From Ophiostoma sp. CBS 140.51 (lineage: Eukaryota; Ascomycota; Sordariomycetes; Ophiostomatales; Ophiostomataceae), in assembly GCA_029298735.1 (NCBI GenBank), contig JANSLP010000109.1, forward strand, positions 1 to 64,000: a stretch of 64,000 nt of DNA, written 5' to 3'. The notes under the pieces were generated by a model, which worked only from the letters and a program-made list of their open reading frames with translations, was not told where the DNA came from and ran no database searches. Positions 1 to 10,786 of the stretch are shown here, in pieces; within the stretch, counting starts at the first letter, position 1, and the number at the start of each line of letters is the position of its first letter. The position numbers were made by a program, and so were the translations under genes.

Positions 1-390
1 AATGTTCCTAATTTGTCCCCCATCTACGCCCCTTCGTCTCCCGGAAATCCCGTCCTTCTTCTTTTACCAGTGTCGATCGTTTCCATTTTCGAGAACAGCC
101 TTTTTTTTTGTAGATTGTTTTTCATATATGCGTTGGTTTCGTCAACTGTAGACAAAATGATGCATCCAAAACATGGGCTTTGATATTTTATACAAGAGGG
201 TAGGGTAGAAGAAGAAGAAGGTAAGATGGTACACATGGAATGTTTATTTGACAAACAAGATCCAAAACAAGAACAAGAAAAAAATCAGAATCGTAAAGCG
301 CTTCTCACGAAAGAGACAAAGGCGCTGGTTGGTCGCTCTTCACACACAAGAGGGAGAGAAAGGGAAAATAGAAGAAAAAGAGAAAGATGC
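1..390. other. Left-end flank, no gene seen
   Basis: This is the 3' flank of the serine-rich gene on the minus strand. It is AT-rich with purine tracts (GAAGAAGAAG near 209-220) and has no reading frame with recognisable protein features. It probably carries that gene's 3'UTR and terminator, but I cannot point to a polyadenylation site. Confidence 0.5.
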
Positions 391-2079
391 TTATGCAGAC
401 ACAGTTGAAGTCAGGGTGACGACGACATCGGCGGAACACTCCGACTCGCTGGCCGAGGGCGCCGCAGTGACAGCGGGCGATGTAACAGCGGCGGTGGCGG
501 CCACAGTGATGGTGGACGAGACGGTAGTCGATTCGGCGGGGCACTCGTCCTCGTCATCGCCAGAGTCATCGCTGGAGTCGTCACCGGTGCTGTCGCTGCT
601 GGACGAAGAGCCCGAGGAGCTGGAGCTAGACGAGCTGGAAGACGAACCAGAGCCAGCGGCAGCGGCAGTGGTAGTAGCGGCGATGTTGTTGTTGCCAGCA
701 GCGCCAGTCACGGTCACGTAAACAGTGGTGGGAGCCTGAGTCACAGTGACAGTGACAGCCGAGCACTGCTCCTGAGCGACACCCGCGCCCGAAGAACCCG
801 AAGAACCCGACGAGCCAGAGCTGGAGCCAGAGCTGGAGCTGGACGACGAGCCCGAGGAAGAGCTCGAGGAGCCCGAAGACGAACCAGAGGACGAGCCGGA
901 GGACGACGACGAAGAGCTGGAGCTGGACGAGCCGCTGGAGCTCGAGCCGGAGCTGGAACCAGACGACGAGTCGGACGAGCTAGAGCTGGAAGAGCTGCTG
1001 CTGGAACCCGAGCTGGACGAGCCAGAACTGGAGCCAGTGCTGACAACAGTGGTGGTCTCAACAACCTCAGTGGTCATGGTCGAGGTGAAGGTCGAGGCAA
1101 TGGTGGTGATAACGCGGGTAGCAGTGCCACCGTTGCCGTTGGCAGCGCCGCCGCCAAGAGTAATGGTAACAACCTTGGAGGTGGTCATGACGACCTCAGA
1201 GGTGACAACCGAAGTGACTGTCTGAGTCTCAGTGGTGGTGAAAGACGAGGCGGCAGCAGTGGCAACGTCAACAGCAGGCGTCGAGGTCAGGGTGGAGCCG
1301 GTGATGGCACCAGTGCTGAAGGCGCTGATGACGCTCGAGGAGATGGAACCAACGGCAGTGACGGGGCAGATGGTGGTGGTGAGCACAACAGTGTTCGTCA
1401 CCAGGATCGTGCTGACGGCCTCAGCGGGTAGCGATGACAGGGCAGCAGTGTCGGTCGCAGCAGGACAGTTGGTGATGGTAGCAGCGCACGAAATGATGGT
1501 GACGACGTCAGTGGTCTGGACGGTCAGGGTGGTCAGCTGCTCAGTAGCGGTGGCCGAGACCGAGGCCAGGGAAGCAGCAGAGGTCGTGTTGGCAGCGTTG
1601 ACGACAGCCGGGATCGAGGAGTTGGCAAAGCTGGCGACACTGGATGAGACAGAAGCCGAAGCAGAGGCAGAAGCAGAAACGCTGGCGACACTCGAGGCGT
1701 TGGAAGCAGCAGCAACCGAGCTGGAGGCAGCATTGACGACGGCAGCAGGGACCGACGAGGAGACGGACACAACGACCGAGGAGGAGTTGGCGGAAGCGGT
1801 AGCGGCCGAGGCAGCCGACGAAACGGCAGACGAAACGGCCGAAGAAACAGCAGCAGCCGAAGAGATGGCAGAGGCCGAGGAGACAGCAGCAGAAATGGCC
1901 GACGAAACAGCGTTGGAAGTGCTGTTGTTACCAGTCTTGCCGCTGCCGCTGCTCTTGCCACCGCTGTTGTGCTTGTCGCCACGGGCAAAGACAATGTTGT
2001 GGCTCTTGAGGTTGGGCACGTAGTGAGCCGAGGCGGCCACGGCGTAGAGGCCGACGATGAGGGCGTTGGTGATCTGCAT
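391..2079 (-). CDS. Secreted Ser/Ala/Thr-rich low-complexity protein
   Basis: Single-exon gene of 562 codons. The chosen ATG (2079) gives a clear signal peptide (MQITNALIVGLYAVAASA, then HY), so the product should enter the secretory pathway. An in-frame ATG 55 codons upstream would bury this signal inside a Ser/Phe-rich leader and is disfavoured. After a short basic segment (ARGDKHNSG) come Ala/Ser-rich runs, Thr/Val-rich segments (TVTSVVTSEVVMTTSKV), long uninterrupted Ser/Gly tracts over roughly residues 345-435, a Thr/Val stretch (VTVTVTQAPTTVYVTVTG), another Ser run and an acidic DDSSDDSGDDEDE patch. Such composition suits an O-mannosylated cell-wall or extracellular protein. No convincing C-terminal hydrophobic GPI-attachment signal is visible, so covalent anchoring is uncertain. 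No enzymatic domain recognised. Confidence 0.75.
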   Translation of the reverse strand: MQITNALIVGLYAVAASAHYVPNLKSHNIVFARGDKHNSGGKSSGSGKTGNNSTSNAVSSAISAAVSSASAISSAAAVSSAVSSAVSSAASAATASANSSSVVVSVSSSVPAAVVNAASSSVAAASNASSVASVSASASASASVSSSVASFANSSIPAVVNAANTTSAASLASVSATATEQLTTLTVQTTDVVTIISCAATITNCPAATDTAALSSLPAEAVSTILVTNTVVLTTTICPVTAVGSISSSVISAFSTGAITGSTLTSTPAVDVATAAASSFTTTETQTVTSVVTSEVVMTTSKVVTITLGGGAANGNGGTATRVITTIASTFTSTMTTEVVETTTVVSTGSSSGSSSSGSSSSSSSSSSSDSSSGSSSGSSSSGSSSSSSSSSSSGSSSGSSSGSSSSSSGSSSSSSSGSSSGSSGSSGSSGAGVAQEQCSAVTVTVTQAPTTVYVTVTGAAGNNNIAATTTAAAAGSGSSSSSSSSSSSGSSSSSDSTGDDSSDDSGDDEDECPAESTTVSSTITVAATAAVTSPAVTAAPSASESECSADVVVTLTSTVSA

Positions 2080-2755
2080 TTTGAAGTTTGAGGAGAAAGA
2101 GACGAAACTGAAGAGTTCTGTTTGGTGATGTTTTGTTGATGTGGAGAGAGAAGAAGATTGGATGTCCAGCTGGCAAGAAGAGAATGTGTTTCTAAATGAG
2201 GGTATGTTTTGGCTTTTTGAGAAAAGAGTGAAAGTCAATTCCACGAAGAAGAAAAGAGTAGTAAAAAAGATAAAAAGTGTTTTGATACCGAGCTCAAAAA
2301 GAGGGAAATGTGGTTGAAAATTTGTTTGGTTTTTGGGAAGAAAGGACTGTCTGGCAGAAGAGAATGAAATAGCTTAGCTAGAAGCTTTAGAAAAGAAGTG
2401 AAAGTGAAAAAAGAAGGTTGCCGAAGGCTGGACAAGGTGTTCGAAGTGAAGAAAGAGTGTGAAGAGGATGAAGAGAGAAAAAGAGAAGAAAGAAAACACA
2501 AGACAAGAGAGGAGGGATCGAGGAGTATTTGAACTTAATTTCTTGGCATAGCGATGGCCCAAGACGACGATGCAGATGTCGTTGGCGTTGTGGTGTTGTT
2601 GGTGCAGTCCCACTTACACGCACCCTTGTGCACTTACACACTTGCCTTACACAGGAGGTCAGGCCAAGACGACGTCAACTAACAACGCCATGTTAGCCGC
2701 CGCCCTGGTCAGGTCAAAGCCTCTCCTCCTGTCTGGGACATGCTGGGGGGTATGC

Positions 2756-2780
2756 TGGGACAGATGGGACAGATGGGACA
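2756..2780. repeat. Short tandem repeat, 9-nt unit
   Basis: TGGGACAGA occurs twice, followed by a partial third copy (TGGGACA). Just downstream lies CCCTGGGTCCCTGGGTC, another short duplication. This is a small intergenic microsatellite with no evident function. Confidence 0.7.
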
Positions 2781-4189
2781 CAAGACCCCTGGGTCCCTGG
2801 GTCGAGGCCGTTCCAGCGTCTCCACCCCGTCCCCGATCCCTGTCCACGATCCCTGGTGAACCCCTGTGTGCCTGGACTGCTTGACTGTGCCTGGACACGA
2901 CAAGAGTTGAGCCACCCGCCGACCCAACAAGACCACGCGGAGGGCTCGCTCGCATCGTTGCACGCGGAGTATTTCCAAGGAAAACCAGTAAAAAGAAAAA
3001 CGAAAAAGAAAGAGAGGCATAATTGGCGGTGGATCGCATCGACCAATTATGATCTGCGAACCATATAGCCACCCGCCACGCAGCCTTTGTTGTCTCTCTC
3101 GCCATCTCGACACACGTCGTCATGCCGACGTGTATTTGCTGCCGCCAGAAGACAGGACGCCCAATGGGATGAAGGGATGTGTATGGACTGTACGTACTGC
3201 ACGCGTGCACTATCTGCATTTTGTTGTCTGGTTTGCTATCTGAAGCAGGGGTCGCATGTGAAGGCCGCAAAACACAGAGAAGCGAAGTGATAGAAGGAGA
3301 GAAGCACTTCTCCAGGCCCCATGTTAGATTTCAGTGTGAGAGCCGAAATGGGGCATAGAAACTGGGAGAAGAGGATGAAGGGGCCAGAAGGCACGAGGAA
3401 TCGTAAAAGATGACGCTGTTTAAGTGGCGCCTCAATACCACAGAAATGTTCCACGCCCACCACCGTTGGATAATTGGCGAATCGCAATACTGAAAAGAAG
3501 ATGACGCCCCACACGTCGAACGTCAAACAATAATCAAGGAGTGGGAAAGGAGAACAGACAGCAAGAGGATGAGGCCTTTCGCGTAGAGACAGGCGGGGGG
3601 GAAAGTAACGCTGGCTGAGGTTGTCTGGCGGCGCTGGAGGGCCGTAAAGGACAAGAAGAGTAAATAGTGGGGAGACGTCATCGCCAGGGTCACGGAGCGA
3701 AGTCTTGTTCTGGCCGCCCTTGGTCACTTTCGCTTTGAGAAAGAGGTTGCTATGTTGCCTTGTGATTTGGGAGGGAAAGAGGTTGGGAAAATCGGTAGAA
3801 GAGTCCATGGGTGAGGTTAGCAAGCAGAGGGTGTGGTTCAAGGCACGCCAGTCCGATTGGGCCACCAGTTATGAGCGTACCTGAGAACAGACGTCTACCA
3901 GGCTTTCAAACAGTTTGACAACGAGGAGGCTCAGCACGACGATGTGCGGTAAGGGGCGAGAGACCAGACGCACAGACAAGACGAAGGTAGGGCAACCGCC
4001 CAATGATGGTGGGAAGGGGCAAGGGCTGGTCGAAGGCGAGATGGAGTTTGGGATGTTTGGAGGTGTTGAAAAATAAGGGGGTGTAAGTAAGCTGTTGTTA
4101 GAGGTGAGGGCTCCAGTTTTTTCCTTTTCCCCCCTTCTTTTCTCTCTCTCTCTTCCTGCTTGAACTGGATCGAGAGTACGAGTACGACG

Positions 4190-4212
4190 TACTCCGTACA
4201 ACGTACGGAGTA
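4190..4212. repeat. Perfect inverted pair of TACGGAGTA elements
   Basis: TACTCCGTAC and GTACGGAGTA form perfect 10-nt arms around a 3-nt spacer (AAC). The same 9-mer recurs singly in other intergenic stretches of the window at 29005, 50633, 57090 and 61509. The arms could form a hairpin or bind a dimeric protein; neither is shown by sequence alone. Confidence 0.75.
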
Positions 4213-6764
4213 AAGACGAACGCAATGGTAGTAGTTCGTAGAGTGACCTTGAACCCACGGGCAAAATGGTCTTAAGACGATCCGCACACAGCCAATGCTG
4301 TGACGGTTGCACACAGCTCGAGCGGTGGTTTTCATATTAATGCTGTCAATCCATTGGGACTTTATGTGCCCTTCGAACAGCTTGGAGAGCTCCAATGCTC
4401 ACTGCGCCATTGAAGAAACTCGCCGGAGACCTAGAAGCAGATCATAAAGCGCGTACGATTCCGTACCTGGAAATCTGGGTCTTGTTGGACTGATCTACAT
4501 CCAGTGTCTGGATGATCGGACGCCTGCGCCCTCTTCAGAACCAAGCATGAGGCCTTGCTGGTCCGGCCAACTGGAGTAGCATAAGAGAGGCGGTAAGGTG
4601 CCCGTTGAAATGTATTGCTGTGTACTCAGTAGTGTGGCCCAGGCCAGATCGACGCGAGGATACGTTGGTTGGATGGCGAGAAAACTTGCAGCCTGTTGTG
4701 CAACGAGTAAACCGGCACTCCCAAGTGAAGGGGAGGCATTTAAGGTATCCCAGAACGGCATGAATAATCGGAGCTGGGTTCGAAATAGCAAAGCCACCAG
4801 GAGTCAAGGTGGCGAACCAGACAAACGGTGAGTTGGAATGAAGAGGCACAGAGCAAAAAGCAAAACAGAACAAAGGAAAACGAGGTCTGCTAAGACCTCA
4901 GAACAGAACAAAACAGAACAACACAATCTTGAGATCTCTGGATGATGTCGTTCAATGATCGGTGGTGGCCCGCAGGAGACACTCTAATTGCCAAACAGAC
5001 TGTAAAATGGGAGGCAAACAGAGGTGGTCCGGGTTGGGCGAAATGGCTGACAGGGATGTGGGTATGGGAATTGGTCGTGGATCGGGTTTCTGTGGTCTGA
5101 AAGAGGCATTCAAAAGCACGATGTTGATGGCGACAAAGGGGGGAGAGGAGGACAAGGAGGACGCAGAGAGATGTGAGGCAAGAAGACCGGCGACCTGCCC
5201 AGAACAGCAGTTGGCCCCCTCGCTCTTTCCCGTACGACAATGTGAGATGGGATCATGATGACTGCTCCACTGAATAGAGAAGGAGAGAAGGGGCTGCGAC
5301 AATGGAAAATGGAGAAAAGTGCACAAAAGAGAAAGAGCGATGCGTGATGTTGGCAATTGGGCACGTAGTCGTCGTTCTCGCCTTCCTCGTTGCCTCGCGG
5401 TTTGTGTGAGGATGTCGTAACGGAGACGTCTTTCCTAATCGGGCGACATGACGCTGCCAGGGCTGCTGCCCCTGGGTATGTGAAACGCGCAAAAACCGAG
5501 TCCTCCTTTTGCAGAGAGGCTCTGCTTCTTTCTGCTTGTCTGACCCAAGAATCGACTGCAAAGTTCCCTGTGTCCCAGGATCCTGGTCGTCCCTTCCCAA
5601 TTCTCCCATCGAATCGCTTCCAGTGCAGCTCGCAAAAGGCAAAGCCCCCACATTCCCTCCTGCCGTCGCGCCATGGTATCGTGTGTCAAACGCGACAATA
5701 CAATTGCGCCCCCTTTTCTACCTCACTCTTTTCTCTTTCTCTGACAACACAGAACAAAACACAAAACATTCACCCCTTTGATCCCCTTGGTGAATGGTCC
5801 GCATTCGCCGGCCTTGTAAGAACCATGGGCCATTCATTGTGACTGGGCCAGGCCTGCATAGTTTTGTGAATGCAAATCGTCCCAAGTTGTTTAACCTTCT
5901 TTTGCACCTGGTTCTCTTGTGCTTGGCCAGGCCTCGCATCGCTTCCGCTTCGTTTCTACCGCATGCTGGCAATGCGCAATACCTGCTTTGCTTGGCCTCG
6001 CCACAGGCCCAGCGGAAATCAAGGAAATTGGAGGGCCAGGCCTTTGGTTTTGGCTGGGCCGTTTTGAAGTATCACGGGCAATGCTTGTTTTGGATCTGCG
6101 TGCCAAGTCGGGTGAGGTCTGAACGCTAGAGGCCTTGATTACGACCTATTCTACGACTTATTCTTTCACCTTCACCTTTAGTGTACTTTAATCGAATATT
6201 TGTGTTTGTTGTTTGTAAGTGTTCTTACATTCTTCTCCTTGTAGGAGGTGTAGCTATCAAACTAAGACTAAAAAAGCCGTCTTCCACTCTTGTCGACCGT
6301 GACAAAGAGTACTCCATATGGGTATCCGGTTGAAAAGGACTGTCCCCTAATAATAACACCGTTTGTTTGCAAACCTTCCATAATGCCCTGCCTCTAGTAC
6401 CCTTCGTGTAAACAAATGTTGAATGCTTTTGTCCCAGCCAGCTTTTGCCATCAAATGGGCATAAAAAATCAGAAACAAGAAAAATCAATCGTGTCCAAAC
6501 GCCGATGTTGAAATCGAACCATTACCCCCCTTCCGGAAGAGGAGGGAAGTAATGGAAAGATGAAGCGAAAAAATTGTCGTCTCACATAAAATGGAAAATG
6601 AAAATCAAAATGATGAAAATGCGCAAAGATGGGGTGTTGAAAAAATAAGACATCGCGAAGAAGAGAAGAAAAAAAAGGTTCGAAAACAGTTGTTAACAAG
6701 CTAACAGCATGCTGCAGATAAAAAGGTTGTTGATATCCTTTCACCATGACAGGATGCGGTATGC

Positions 6765-9144
6765 TTACTGCTTCGTGTACTTCTCGCGGTAGGCCTTGGC
6801 AGCGTTGACCATGTTGACCAGGGCAGCCTTGGTCTCGGTCCACTGGCGGGTCTTAAGACCACAGTCAGGGTCGATCCACAGCTGCTCGGGCTTCAGGAAC
6901 TGCAGCATCTCCTCGATGCGGTCACGGATCTCCTGCTCGCTGGGGATACGGGGCGAGTGGATGTCGTACACACCGGGGCCGATGTGGCGGGGGTAGGCCG
7001 AGTCGACGAAGACCTTCAGGAGCTTAGCGTCAGACTTGCTGTTCTCAATCGACAGAACGTCGGCATCAAGGGCAGCAATGGCGTGGAAGAAGTCCTGGAA
7101 CTCAGAGTAGCAGAAGTGCGAGTGGATCTGAGTGGAGTCCTCAACACCGGTGGTGGACAGACGGAAAGCCTTGACGGCCCAGTCGAGGTAAGCCTCACGC
7201 TCCTTGCCGGAGCGCAGGGGCAGACCCTCACGCAGAGCAGGCTCGTCGACCTGGATGACGTCAATGCCGGCCTTCTCAAGGTCGACGACCTCGTCGCGCA
7301 GAGCCAGAGCAAGCTGCTCGGCCTGGACGGACTGGTGAACGTCGTCACGGGGGAACGACCACCGCAGGCAGGTGACGGGGCCCGTCAGCATACCTTTCAT
7401 GGGCTTCTTGGAGACCGAGGCAGCGTACTTGGACTCCTTGACGGTCATGGGGGCGGGACGCGAGATGTCACCGACAATGATGGGGGGACGGACGCAGCGC
7501 GAGCCGTACGACTGGACCCAGGCGTGCGTGGTGAACGCATAGCCGTCCAGGCGCTCACCGAAGTACTGGACCATGTCGTTACGCTCAGGCTCGCCGTGAA
7601 CGTAGACATCAAGGCCGAGCTCGTCCTGGATACGGACGTTCTCGTCAATCTCCTTCTCAATGAAGCGGTCGTACTCGGCCTCAGTGATCTCGCCCTTGGT
7701 CAGCTTGTTGCGCGACAGACGGATCTCCTTGGTCTGGGGGAACGAGCCGATGGTGGTGGTGGGGAACAGGGGCAGGTTCAGCTTCTTCTGCTGCTGCGAG
7801 ATACGCTCGGGGAACTCCGACTTGCGGTTGTAGTCGGCGGGCTTGATCTGGGCCTGGCGCTCCTTGACCTTGGGGTCGTTGGTGCGGCTGGAGGTGGCAC
7901 GAGCCTGCATGGACTTGGCGTTGGCAGCGAGCTGCTCGCTGACAGCGGCGGGGCCCTCAGTCACGGCCTTGGCAATGACGGCGACCTCGCTGGCCTTCTC
8001 AACGGCGAAAGAGAACCAGTCGGCAATCTCAGCGTCCAGCTTCTTCTCGCTGGCCAGAGTGTGGGGGGTGTGCAGCAGCGACGAGGAGGTGGCAACGATG
8101 ACACGGTCCTTACCAAGCTTCTGGATGGCGGTCTCGACGGTCTCGATAGCGCGCTTCAGGTTGGTCTTCCAGATGTTACGGCCGTCGACAACACCGACGG
8201 ACAGAACGGTCTGAGGGCCCAGGGCACCAATGACAGCGTCGAGCTGCTCAGGGTTGCGGACCAGGTCGACGTGGACGGCGTAGACGTCCTTGGGGACGGA
8301 CTCCAGGTTGTGAACAATGTCACCGAAGTAGGTGGCAAAGACAAGCTTGGGCAGCTTGGCGGCCTCAGCAGCAAAGTGCTCATAGGCGGTCTTGAAGGCA
8401 GCCTTGGTCTTGGCGGGCAGGTCAAAGACCAGGACGGGCTCGTCGATCTGGACGGTCTCGGCGCCAGCCTCCTTCAGCTGAGCCAGGAGGGCGTCGTAGA
8501 CGGGCAGGAGCTTCTCGAGCAGGTCAATGGGGTCCACGGACTGGCCACGGTCGGCCTTGGCCAGGTGCAGGAAGGTGACGGGGCCGACGAGGACGGGGCG
8601 GGTGGCAATGCCAGCCTCCTTGGCCTCGAGGAACTCGGCAACAGCCTTGGGCTTCTCAACCAGGGAGAAAGTCTGGTTGTCCTGCAGAGTGGGCTTGACG
8701 TAGTGGTAGTTGGAGTCGAACCACTTGACCATCTCCAGGGCGGGCAGGTCAACGCCGTTCTTCTGGTGACCACGGCCAAGGGCGAAGTAGGTGTCAATGG
8801 GGTCGAGGCCGGCGCTGGTGTAGCGCTCAGGAGCAGCACCAAAGTCCTGGATGTGGCTCAGGACCTGGTCGTACAGGGCGAAGTCGTTGCTGGGGATAAC
8901 GTCGACGCCGGCATCCTTCTGGATCTTCCAGTGAGCCAGACGAAGACGCTTGGCCTCAGCCAGGAGGTCAGCCTGGGAGATCTTGCCGCCCCAGTCTGTG
9001 ATTTGTTAGCACTTAAGTCTTTCCTAAGCAGCAAAGAATTAAAAAAAAGGAGATAGAGGGGTAAAACATACAAGCCTCGGTGGCCTTCTTCAGGTCACGG
9101 TTCACACCCATGCGGGGGAAACCGAGGATCGAAGACTGAACCAT
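6765..9144 (-). CDS. met6: Cobalamin-independent methionine synthase (MetE/Met6)
   Basis: Makes methionine by moving the methyl group of 5-methyltetrahydropteroyl-polyglutamate to homocysteine, with zinc and without B12, in the cytosol. Exons 9144-9072 and 8995-6765 (intron 8996-9071, GTATGT donor, GCTAAC branch, CACAG acceptor) give 767 aa, the usual fungal length. The join reads KKATEAYWGGKIS, as expected near the N-terminus. The catalytic zinc ligands appear as H651, C653, E675 and C736; their spacing (2, 24 and 85 residues from the His) matches E. coli H641/C643/E665/C726. The N-terminal half is the non-catalytic duplicate barrel, the C-terminal half (from about 430) the catalytic barrel. 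Codon choice is strongly biased, typical of an abundant enzyme. A 5'UTR intron precedes the ATG. Confidence 0.97.
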
Positions 9145-9168
9145 TTTGATGTGTGGTTTGGGGGGTAT

Positions 9169-9336
9169 CTGTGGGGAGAAATGACTGAAGGCAGGCGTTA
9201 GTAGGCGAAACAGACGAGCTGAGGCAGATGGCATCAGGCGAGAAAATGAAGCAAAATGTCGTGATCTCGAGATCTTGAGAAAGAGGAAGAGACGGAGGAC
9301 ATATAAGCTGGAGAAGGGCAGAGGGAAAGTACTTAC
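9169..9336 (-). other. Predicted 5'UTR intron of methionine synthase
   Basis: On the minus strand a GTAAGT donor (9336-9331), a consensus TACTAAC branch site near 9198-9205 and a CCCCACAG acceptor ending at 9169 define a 168-nt intron. It ends 24 nt before the ATG (9144), so it is untranslated. Splice signals are all consensus; transcript evidence is lacking. Confidence 0.7.
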
Positions 9337-10786
9337 AAGAACCGCCGGGGAGAAGTGACGGATGAATAAGGGATATGAGAGCGTATGGTAAAAAAAGAGA
9401 AGAAAGAAGAAGAGAAAGAAAGGGAGAGAAAAGGAAGAAGAAAGAAAGGAGGCGAAATCAATGTCGGGATGTGGGCAGGAGAAGATTTTTTAAAAGCAAG
9501 GGCAGAGAAAGAGCAAGCGACTAACAGGGCGGTGTGACAAGTGGGAGGGGAGGAACGCCGTTGCCGTAACCGTCATATGTACTCAAGAGTCTTACTTTTG
9601 CCTTAAGTTTGTTCCATTGTACCAACGAGCATGCTATCTCACTGGTTGCTGCGCTACGGGAAGGTACAAAGGGGCTCAAAGACAAAAGTTGCTGTTGCTC
9701 GATACGGAAGTTTACGTAGTGCCAGAAGAGCAATTTACGGGTACCACGAGAAGCGAAAAGGCGCGATGGGTGGAAAGCATGCAAGTATGCAGCAGGGTCC
9801 GGCGAAGACGGTGAGGAGTTCTGGCCGTTGGGGAAAGAGTGGGTGAGATGCAACGCTCCTACCTCCGTTTCTGTTCATTCTACCGCTGTTCTCAACAAAG
9901 GAGCGCCAGAAAGAGAAGGCGGGGTGTAAAAAAATGGAAAAGGCGCAAGAAAAGGCAGGGACGACCGTAGGACAAGTGAGTCTCTCTCTCTCTCTCTTAA
10001 AAAAAATCCTTTTGTATGGCGGGGTAGTTCTTTTTTCATTCTGATGGCGCGATTTGGGAGTCTGATTCTGCTCCTGGTTCGGAGGGGCAAATAGTGGAGG
10101 CAGGGGGGACGGGGCTAGGCGAGGTCTCTGACTCTCTCCAGCAAAGCAGGAGCGACTCACACGCTCCATAGACGCAGGTCCAGAGTGCCGCCGCGGGCGT
10201 CCAGGAGCTTCTTTGCGCAGCTGGCGTTGCCACTAGCTCGAAGAGTTTTATAACTCTTCTGCAATTTCCAGTCGATTAATTTGCTGTTTCCAGAGCAATC
10301 CAGAAGATCTATTGGTCAATTGCGTTTCTCATCGTTACGCCGGCGGCTGTTATGGTGCTGATTGTTCTCTTTGCTTACCTGCTTCCCTTCAACTCGAGGA
10401 TTAGCTCCTCAGAAAAGATCAGAAGAAAAAACATCACGAAATGGTGACCCGTCTTCTCCAATTCGAGAACCAGGAACCAGGACAGCTTCGCTTGCAAGCA
10501 CGGGACAGGAACAGGACACGGTCACATAGGGGCACGGATGGCCAGATCTTGGCTCGTGGGAAGGGTGCCGCCCAGGGACGGTTGAGCCGCTAGCACGACG
10601 CTTCGCTGCAATATCAGATGTGCACAGATTTGCACGGTAAAAGTCGTTTATTTCATTATAGCCGCGGGACAGCGGAACCGGAGCAAAAAGAGAAAATGTG
10701 ATATCTAGTGTGCGAAACGGCCCCCAAGAATAAGGGAGTGAGAAAGAATAGAGAAAATACAGGCCTCAAATGCCTCTCTTCGTATC
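9337..10786. other. Methionine synthase promoter region
   Basis: Region between methionine synthase (minus) and the 3' end of the CENP-Q-like gene (minus). It is pyrimidine-rich on the minus strand close to the gene. A TC dinucleotide run lies at about 9981-9998. ATGGCGCGAT at 10044-10053 is one base from the CYS3/MetR-type palindrome ATGGCGCCAT. No coding sequence supported. Confidence 0.5.

Larger units (their letters stand above)
2080..6764. other. 4.7 kb intergenic region
   Basis: Upstream region of the serine-rich gene and downstream region of the methionine synthase gene, both on the minus strand. The first 450 bases read as pyrimidine-rich on the minus strand, as expected of a fungal promoter/leader. 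It holds a short tandem repeat (2756-2780), a perfect TACGGAGTA inverted pair (4190-4212) and three GGCCAGGCCT copies between about 5846 and 6042. The longest open frame (3236-3865, minus) is unlike any protein I know and lacks coding-like codon choice. I see no supported gene. Confidence 0.5.

Noticed and set aside
248..2023. Plus-strand Glu/Ala/Val-rich frames opposite the serine-rich gene
   Set aside because: Mirror images of Ser/Ala/Thr codon runs; the minus-strand frame has a signal peptide and is the coherent reading.
3236..3865. 209-codon minus-strand frame in the 4.7 kb gap
   Set aside because: Product is Phe/Leu/Pro/Cys-rich with no recognisable domain, and codon choice is unlike genes in the window.
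4730..4800. Possible tRNA-like GGGTTCGAAATAGC
   Set aside because: The T-stem does not close and no cloverleaf fits on either strand.
6957..9056. 699-codon open frame on the plus strand opposite methionine synthase
   Set aside because: Product is Leu/Gly/Val/Asp repetitive, as expected when a gene with strong C/G-ending codons is read in reverse. The minus strand encodes an intact known enzyme.
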